The notes under the pieces were generated by a model. That model did no database searches. It saw nothing but the letters and a program-made list of their open reading frames with translations, and was not told the DNA's origin. A DNA stretch of 64,000 bases from Siphonodentalium dalli (taxonomy: Eukaryota; Mollusca; Scaphopoda; Gadilida; Siphonodentaliidae). The DNA lies in contig CP136067.1 of the NCBI GenBank assembly GCA_032622095.1, positions 76,474,705 through 76,538,704 of the forward strand, in the 5' to 3' direction. Made by a program: the position numbers and the translations under genes. Positions 57,736-64,000 of the stretch are shown here, piece after piece. The stretch's first letter is position 1; the number at the start of each line of letters is the position of its first letter.

Positions 57736-58589
57736 ATGTTAGAGCCCAAAGAAATTATATTTTATTGTGTTGATGAGGCATCTTCAAGATGTCGTGCATG
57801 CATAGTCTTCGATGTGCTTCATACGACGTGTATGAACGAGTCCATGCCATTGGTACATTACGCTCGATGTGTTCATTTGCTGATTGATTCTATGACAAGT
57901 TCTAACAGATTATTTCTCTATATGTGACGTGTATGGCGATAATTATGTCGAAAGATGACGGCTCTGTTCAATGTGTTCTTAATCCTGCACCAAATGTACT
58001 GCACGTCGACAATAATAAGGAGAACTCAACATTGACAGCATAATACCAAGTGTGACACTAGTGGTTGATATCCAAAGTGATACAGATGGTTCATTCCACA
58101 GTGAAATGCACATGTAGGCGTGAAAGATAATATATTCGAACCCTTCCTCTTAAAACAAATACTCTACAAAGAATGGAGTGAGGATAAGGAGAACACACCT
58201 GTGGTATTCCTTTGCAGTGCCGGTGGCCCAGATCATGGGGTGACCTATTTGACTGTTCAAGCATAACTGATAGCACTATATTGATTGAGTTATATCAGTA
58301 TACTTGTTGGTCAGTGTTACAAAACATGAAACACCCAAATTCACCAACTATCAACAAAGTTTTTGAACGTGTTTACACAAGACACAATTTGAAATGCACT
58401 GACCTAATTGAAATTCTATATTATAGTAGCAAGTTATTCCCAGACATATGCATCAAATGTGGATGCAATGAAAACTTGGAAAGAGTTGAAGGATGTCATC
58501 CCAAATGTAAAGATTGTCGTGAACAGTCCCAGACAGTCGAAATAACCAAATTGAATGCTAAAAGAGCTAGACTGTCAAAGAAATTATGA
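57736..58589 (+). pseudogene. decayed gene, possibly transposase-like (GGPDH motif)
   Basis: Two better frames, 57736-57927 and 58212-58589, lie around disrupted sequence. In a third frame at about 58190-58260, PVVFLCSAGGPDHGVTYLTV is readable and then breaks. A similar DGGPDH...TYL...Q segment occurs in many uncharacterised, probably transposon-derived invertebrate proteins; here the first Asp would be Ala. The last frame ends with CIKCGCNEN...GCHPKCKDC, a Cys-rich stretch, and a basic tail. No confident family. Stops and shifts make it non-functional as it stands. Confidence 0.35.
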
Positions 58590-59098
58590 CACATTCCTGG
58601 TCATCGGAAATAAAAAAAAAAATCAAATAAAGTCCTCCCTCCCTCATAGATTCAGAAGAAAAAAATTGTCTGAGACTCAAATCATTTTTGTTTGTTGGCC
58701 TAATGTATTGCTTTTAAATAGGCCGAGGAGTCTATGAAACATAGAAAAGTAACGTTTCTTATTAGCCAACCGGTTATTTTTTGCGAATGCCTCCTCTTTT
58801 GGCCATCCTATCAAAAAGATACTCCAAGTGGTCTCCGAAAACAGTAAATTAATTAACGTGTGTTATGTGCCGTATGTGCCGTTTTTTATGAACGATCAAT
58901 GACTTTTTTTTTTAAAGCAGTCTGCCTCTTAGGTTACACACTCCCTTCTTTGCATACGTCAGCTCTTTGTCGTCGTACCACGAGATCGGATCCCTTATGT
59001 GTGTTGTATTCCATTTCCATTAACTGGGACATGAGTCCCCAAAACCAAGAATAATCAGGTTTGTTATTTTTCAGCCAGTTGTTTTCAATGTCCCCATA
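58590..59098. other. non-coding, old dispersed repeat
   Basis: Words such as AGAAAAGTAACGTTTCTTATTA near 58745 recur in altered form near 62015. This suggests a degenerate repeat now split by the TIR element at 59099-61638. Confidence 0.4.
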
Positions 59099-61638
59099 GG
59101 TCCGAATCGGCATCTCCAGTTTATACCTAGTTTTAACTACCAGTTTAAACTGGGTTTTAGTAGTAAAACCATGTTTTACCCGACCGCGGCGACGACATGG
59201 ATTTGGTCGATTGCGTTACCTGTGGGCCACAATTGTTCAATTACAAGGGTAGGAGGCGTGTCTGTCTGTTTATTATGGCTACATGTCAATGCATTGTCGG
59301 GTCACGCGTACGGTTTTCCCTATGTAATCTCCAAAGCAGGCGAATAACCCGTGGGCTTTGAGAAATCACGACGAATTCACGAACTGTTGTATAGCGGTTA
59401 GTTATTATCTAATATCATAGACGATCATGACCTGTTGACGTTTGGGACTTATTCCTTATTCGCAAAATATCTCTTTCGGTCAATTTGACGACACGGGTGG
59501 TGGCCCACCCCAAACACCCTCACCCTCACCGGGGGGGTACCACCCGGAGGAGGGTGAAAATGGAGTATGGACCATTTTCGGGAACGGTAATGATTTAGGC
59601 TAATTTGACGGCAGAACTGGGTGGCCCGACCAAAATACATCATAGAACGCCCACCCCACCCCACCACCGATGGGTACCATGCACCCTATGAGGTGGAAAT
59701 GGGGTATGGACAATTTTCGAGAACGATGAGGAAGTGGGCTGATTTGACGACAGGAGTGGGTGGCCCTGGAGGGGGGAGGTACCATCCCGCTGGGTGAAAA
59801 TGGGGTATGGACCATTTTATTACTTATTCGCAAAACAAAAATGTCTCTTTCGGTCAATTTTACGGCATGGGTAGGTGGTTCCCAAATACCCCATACAGTA
59901 TAGCGTATATGCCCAGGATCTGTGTTGTGGAAGGAATAATTTTAATGGCTTTGCACTGTGTTTCTCCACAGATCTGAGGCAATTAGATGGCAGTGTACAG
60001 TAGACTGCATAGAAACACCCCCACCCCTCAGGGGTCGAAATGGGGTATGGACCAAATTACCAGAACGGTAAGAATTTCGGCCAATTAGACCAGATTTTGT
60101 GGAAATTTAGAAAATTGGGTGGACCATTTTATTCCTTATTTGCAAAATGTTTCTTTCGGTCAATTTTACGGCATGGTGGGTGACGCGCCCTCAAATACCC
60201 TATATAAACACCCCCATCCCCACCCTCACACCGGAAAATATAGTATGGACCCTGGGGTGAGGGGATGGGGTGTTTCTAGGGGGTATTTGGGGCGGGCCAC
60301 CCACCGTTCTCGAAAATGGTCCATACCCCATTTCACCCCCCCCCCTCGGGGTGGTACCCCAGGGGTGAGGGTGTTTCTAGGGGGTATTTGGGCGGGCCAC
60401 CCACCCATAACGTAAAATTGACTGAAAGAAACATTTTGAAAATTGGGAATAAAATGGTCCATACCCATTTTTCTGATTTTCACCCGTCGGGTGGTACCCC
60501 CCTCCCCCGGGATGAGGGTGGGGTGTTTCTATGGGGTATTTGGAGCGGGCCACTCACTCCTGTCGTCAAATTGTCGGAAATACTTACCGTTCTGGAAAAT
60601 GGTCCATACCCCATTTTCACTCCCTGGGTGTGGTCACGGGTGGAAGGGGTGTTTCTATGGGCTATTTGGGGCGGGCCACCCATATATGCCGTTAAATTGG
60701 CCGAAATCCTTACCGGTCTCGAAAATGATCCATATCCCATGTTCACCCCTCGGGGTTGTACCCCCCCCCCCCCGGATGTGAGGTGTTTCTAGTGTTATTT
60801 GGGGGGGGCGATCCACCCACAAATACCAACAAATTGGCCGAAATCCTTTTCAGTGCGTATTTGGGCGGGCCACTAACAATGCCTTCAAATCGACCGAAAG
60901 AGACAGTTTGGTGATTAAGGAATCAATTCCAAAAGTTCGTGTCGATCAGTCCGATCCCTCCAAGCAACTTCCGAACGAGCGAATCGCACAAACCTATATA
61001 GCAAGAAATATCCATCACACTGGCATATTTGTTAGACATTATCTCATAAGAACCGACATCGCCTCCTTGAATTCCACTGAATCTCTCCTATGTGTACATA
61101 AACTGCACATGGATATTGAGTGAAAATCGCCCGAGCATAAACGCCTCCCCCAATTCAAAAGAAGCACCCCCATATATACGCGAAGAAACATCAAACTGGG
61201 CGAAAAAATCGGCCGAATAATAAAAGACAACAAACTTGGTTTTAGTAAAACCTGGGATAGGATGGTTTTACTTTGATGTTTTTTCAAAGTATATTTAAAA
61301 GTATATTTTCGAGATGAGACGTATGGTACGGATAAATCAGATATAGATAATCGTCTCCTGATCGTTATATCCCCAATTAACCACAACCAATAAGCGATAT
61401 TATCATAACGTTATCACGCCAATAAAACATAGTTTTAATTGAGATCTAATTCCAAAAACTAATACTGAGTTTATCACAAAACTGGGATTAACTACACTAA
61501 AACCTAGTTTAAGTCCCGTAAAACCTAGTTTTACTACAGTAAAACCAAGTTTTACTCCTACCAAAAACTTAGTTTAAACTAGAGTAAAACCAGGTCTAGA
61601 ATAAAACCTAGTCTAAATCAGAGATGCCGATTCGGACC
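59099..61638. mobile_element. 2.5-kb TIR element
   Basis: Ends with GGTCCGAATCGGCATCTC and its exact complement (18 bp). Behind each end come inverted subterminal repeats of an AAACCTAGTTTTA-type word (59120-59175 on the left, about 61480-61615 on the right, with further copies near 61240). No obvious target duplication. There is no protein-like frame, so it is non-autonomous. Its centre is occupied by the inverted array at 59440-60925. Confidence 0.8.
59440..60925. repeat. inverted array of ~125-bp units
   Basis: Left half (59440-60200): repeated ATGGACCATTTT...CGGTAA, GGTCAATTTGACGGCA and GGGTGGCCC blocks in one orientation (near 59567, 59706, 59806, 60045 and 60118). Right half (60240-60925): the complement, AAAATGGTCCATACCCC, near 60313, 60450, 60600 and 60715. 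The ends, TTATTCGCAAAATATCTCTT and a GACCGAAAGAGACAG block, are also inverted. G- and C-rich runs abound (for example 60337-60346 and 60763-60775). Numerous 60-160-codon frames across it are artefacts of the repeat. Confidence 0.8.
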
Positions 61639-63560
61639 AATATTCTGTTTGATGCAGCACTATCTAAATGATTGTGCATGTCATGCAATAATAGCCTTAT
61701 TTATGACCCAACAAGTGCTTTGGAACAGCTAAATGTAGAGAACACCCCTGGACCAATGTCTATCTATGTTGCATGTTGATTATTGTAAATGGGTCCAGGC
61801 TGTCGGAGGTCTTTCAATGTGCCAGTCGGTCTCCAACGGTTAGACAAATTTCGTTTCGTATATAACAAATCATTAGTAAACGGTCCCATCCTGCTTGCCG
61901 TCAACCTGTATCGAAATAAAATGCGTATGTTCAGATGTCAACGCTCAGCTTTTGGGGACAGCCGACATCTTGAGAATGTAATTGGCCCCAATGAATATGC
62001 TTTGGGTATCCGAAGCATAGAAAAGTTACATTTGTTATTTATCAGCCATGTGTTTGAATGTCAGCAAAAGTGCTTTTTAATAGTTAAGGGATATATTTAA
62101 AAATTCAATTTTGTTCTTGTATTCCCAATCAAGTGCCGATCAACCATTAATGGTAAACCCTCAGGAGTTCACAAGAGCTGATCCATAAAGTGCATAGTTT
62201 ACTTTGACATTTAGGTATAATAGATAAGACATGATTTCCAAAGCACGCGTTTGTTTTGTCAGCACAACATTTCCTCTCGGAAATACGTACATAATTGACC
62301 TATTACGTGAAATATGTACATAATGTGATTATTTTATTCTGAAATAAGCATATATAATGTACTCTTACCCGTTATTTCGTTTTATGGCGCGGGCCATGGT
62401 GAAAACACATGTTAAAGAGCTTACACGCGAAAAGTCGTGAGTTGGCTTATATGTGTTCTTGTCCGCACATAATCTGCTTAGAATCGACTCATTATGAGTC
62501 GATAATGTGACTAAAAGGCTCTTTCGGGAGAACAGGCTGGTCAGTCGGTTTTCAAAATGGCCTCAGACTGCCTCGGGTCAACTATTCTGTGTCCCGGTAA
62601 TATAGTCCACTTGTCACGTTACCAACATCACAGGTCAGCGTACACCTGTGGTCTTTCGCAGCCTTCGAATGTGCTAGTCGGTCATTAAACTTAAGTTTCT
62701 TATTTTCAAGTCGCTTATTTGGTGAATGGTCCATTGCTTCCAGAGATCACTCTACCATATATTTTCTATACTTTCCTTTTCTTACCAACCTTCGCGAGTA
62801 GATTCACACAGAGCGCGTGTGTATTGGTGTATATATTGGACTAGGGGCATCAACAACACAGAGAATTCAAGTTTCTTATTTGTCAGCTGTTTTAAGTGGT
62901 ACCATGCTGTACTGCAAATAGATGAACTATAGTCCGATGTTTGTCTGGCCTTTTGAATTTGCAAGTCCGATATTTGTCTGACCTTTAGATATGCAGGCAA
63001 TAACGATTCTAATTTTCGAGTATCTTATTGTGAATGATGAATGGCTTCCAGTGATCAACCTACCAGTTTAGTGATTTTTACCCCATTGTCTCGCGACAGC
63101 GGATGGTCTGATGGTATGTTTTGTGCAGGCCACCGTTCTGATTGTGCCCCATTTTGGTTAGGTGCTCAGATACATTTTACTTGATGCATATATTGTCGAT
63201 TTTGTTTAAAGAAACAGACTTGCAGTTGCTATTTATTGTTTGTTCGGTTTGATATGTTCTACTAGTAATTGGTATGAATATAGCCCACTTGTTATGCCAT
63301 GCGAATTTCTAGAAGATTTTATGGGGGAAAAGTCAATTCAGATCTGCAATTATATTTTATTGAATAACCATATCCGCATGAGGTCAAATCAGTTTATTTT
63401 GTGATGACACCATTATCATTTTTTTTGTTCTGATAGAGCAGTATCCGTTTTTTTTTGGATAACCACTTCTCCGGACCACCATTTATATTCAGCAAGGACA
63501 CCGTTACTGCATTATAAGGGCATGGCAATCGAAGATGTGGTGCCATTTTCTTTCACTAGA
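61639..63560. other. no recognised gene; degenerate ~300-bp repeats
   Basis: Echoing words (TTCTTATTTGTCAGCTG, TTATTTATCAGCCATGTG, ATGGCTTCCAGTGATCA, and two nearby copies of AGTCCGATNTTTGTCTG at 62931 and 62966) suggest an old tandem family of about 300-bp units. The 103-codon frame at 61789-62100 has no known family. Confidence 0.4.
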
Positions 63561-63639
63561 CTGTTATTATTAGATGCTATGGAAAACAAACATTTGTCAT
63601 TACAAAGCAAGCTGTGCAGATTTTTGTAACTTCTCGGTA

Positions 63640-64000
63640 GAAAATTCACGGGTCTTCAAATTCCGCAGATGGGGGTACATATTTGGCTCAGGTATCTTCT
63701 CGAAGATATTATTTTCCCAACGATTAATAAAACACTGCAAGACAAACAAAACAATCTTCAGTTTGGCTTCACAGAAAACTGCTCTCCACATGCGTCTCTC
63801 ATTGTGTCTGAGGTAAAAAATGAGGCAAAGTCAAGGAATATCGTCGCACTTGCAACACACGACGCATCTAAGGCATTCTAAACCCATGCTGGAATTGACG
63901 GAGTATTTTGGGCTTCCATCATCAAGGAATTGTACCAGCAGTAGCTGCAGATTGTATCGCAATACTTACTTTTACATCAGAATATCTGCAGACGGACATG
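63640..64000 (+). pseudogene. LINE reverse-transcriptase fragment, runs off right edge
   Basis: A frame at 63669-63881 reads YLLEDIIFPTIN, then LQFGFTENCSPHASLIVSEV and ATHDASKAF, the RT finger-to-palm blocks (normally ...TLDAxKAFD). A stop replaces the residue after KAF, and the frame continues with AGIDGVFWASIIKELYQQ before another stop and the window edge. It appears to be a different subfamily from LINE A and LINE B. The start of homology near 63640 may be a 5' truncation. Confidence 0.75.

Noticed and set aside
59449-60792. Overlapping frames up to 158 codons in the G/C-rich region
   Set aside because: Repeat artefacts of the inverted ~125-bp array; peptides such as NGPYPIF simply recur with the unit.
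1-64000. tRNA or rRNA genes
   Set aside because: I looked for B-box-like GGTTCGAATCC words and rRNA-like blocks and saw none. A covariance-model search would be needed to exclude degenerate tRNA-derived SINEs.

Overview
The window looks like repeat-rich intergenic DNA from a marine invertebrate nuclear genome, probably a mollusc or another lophotrochozoan. It is AT-rich and has no operons or ribosome-binding sites. It is packed with decayed non-LTR retrotransposons (LINEs), inverted-repeat DNA elements, minisatellites and homopolymer tracts. The taxon is an inference from overall style; nothing here fixes it. I found no intact host gene, tRNA, rRNA or CRISPR array. Almost every recognisable protein is a broken retrotransposon or transposon protein.

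Left part (1-9.5 kb): a LINE reverse transcriptase fragment running off the left edge; two near-identical 649-bp inverted-repeat elements; a degenerate minisatellite of about 41 bp split by a 0.63-kb insertion; and dispersed non-coding repeats that recur inverted further along. From 9.5 to 17.5 kb a 5'-truncated LINE (family B) is cut in two by a 5.1-kb element with 306-bp terminal inverted repeats (TIRs) and a duplicated CTTAGAC. That element carries a nested 470-bp element with a 9-bp target duplication.

Middle part (17.5-44 kb): fragments of a second LINE (family A); a piggyBac-like MITE sitting in one of them; a foldback family with ~138-bp internal units; a 4.8-kb DNA transposon (31308-36119) with long inverted ends around a frameshifted gene for a PIN/FEN-nuclease-like, Cys-rich-tailed protein; and a nearly full-length but dead LINE A (36.3-40.85 kb, minus strand) with overlapping ORF1 and ORF2.

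The most striking structure is a 9.46-kb near-perfect palindrome (44485-53944) bounded by a direct GGTGGA. Its arms mirror each other through homogenised 275-bp monomers and a TTGCTCAT minisatellite, and they meet at a CGG/CCG core. I interpret it as a giant foldback element. Its 6-bp duplication and AG/CT ends recall Polinton/Maverick integration, but it has no recognisable genes.

Right part (54-64 kb): a 350-bp-period direct repeat; another LINE A fragment split by the second copy of the piggyBac-like MITE; a 238-bp polyadenylated retro-insertion; a decayed transposase-like gene; a 2.5-kb TIR element with an inverted internal array; and a partial LINE reverse transcriptase leaving the right edge. 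The parts do not form a pathway. They record layered transposition, in which the nesting order (LINEs first, then MITEs and long-TIR elements) can be read from interrupted reading frames.
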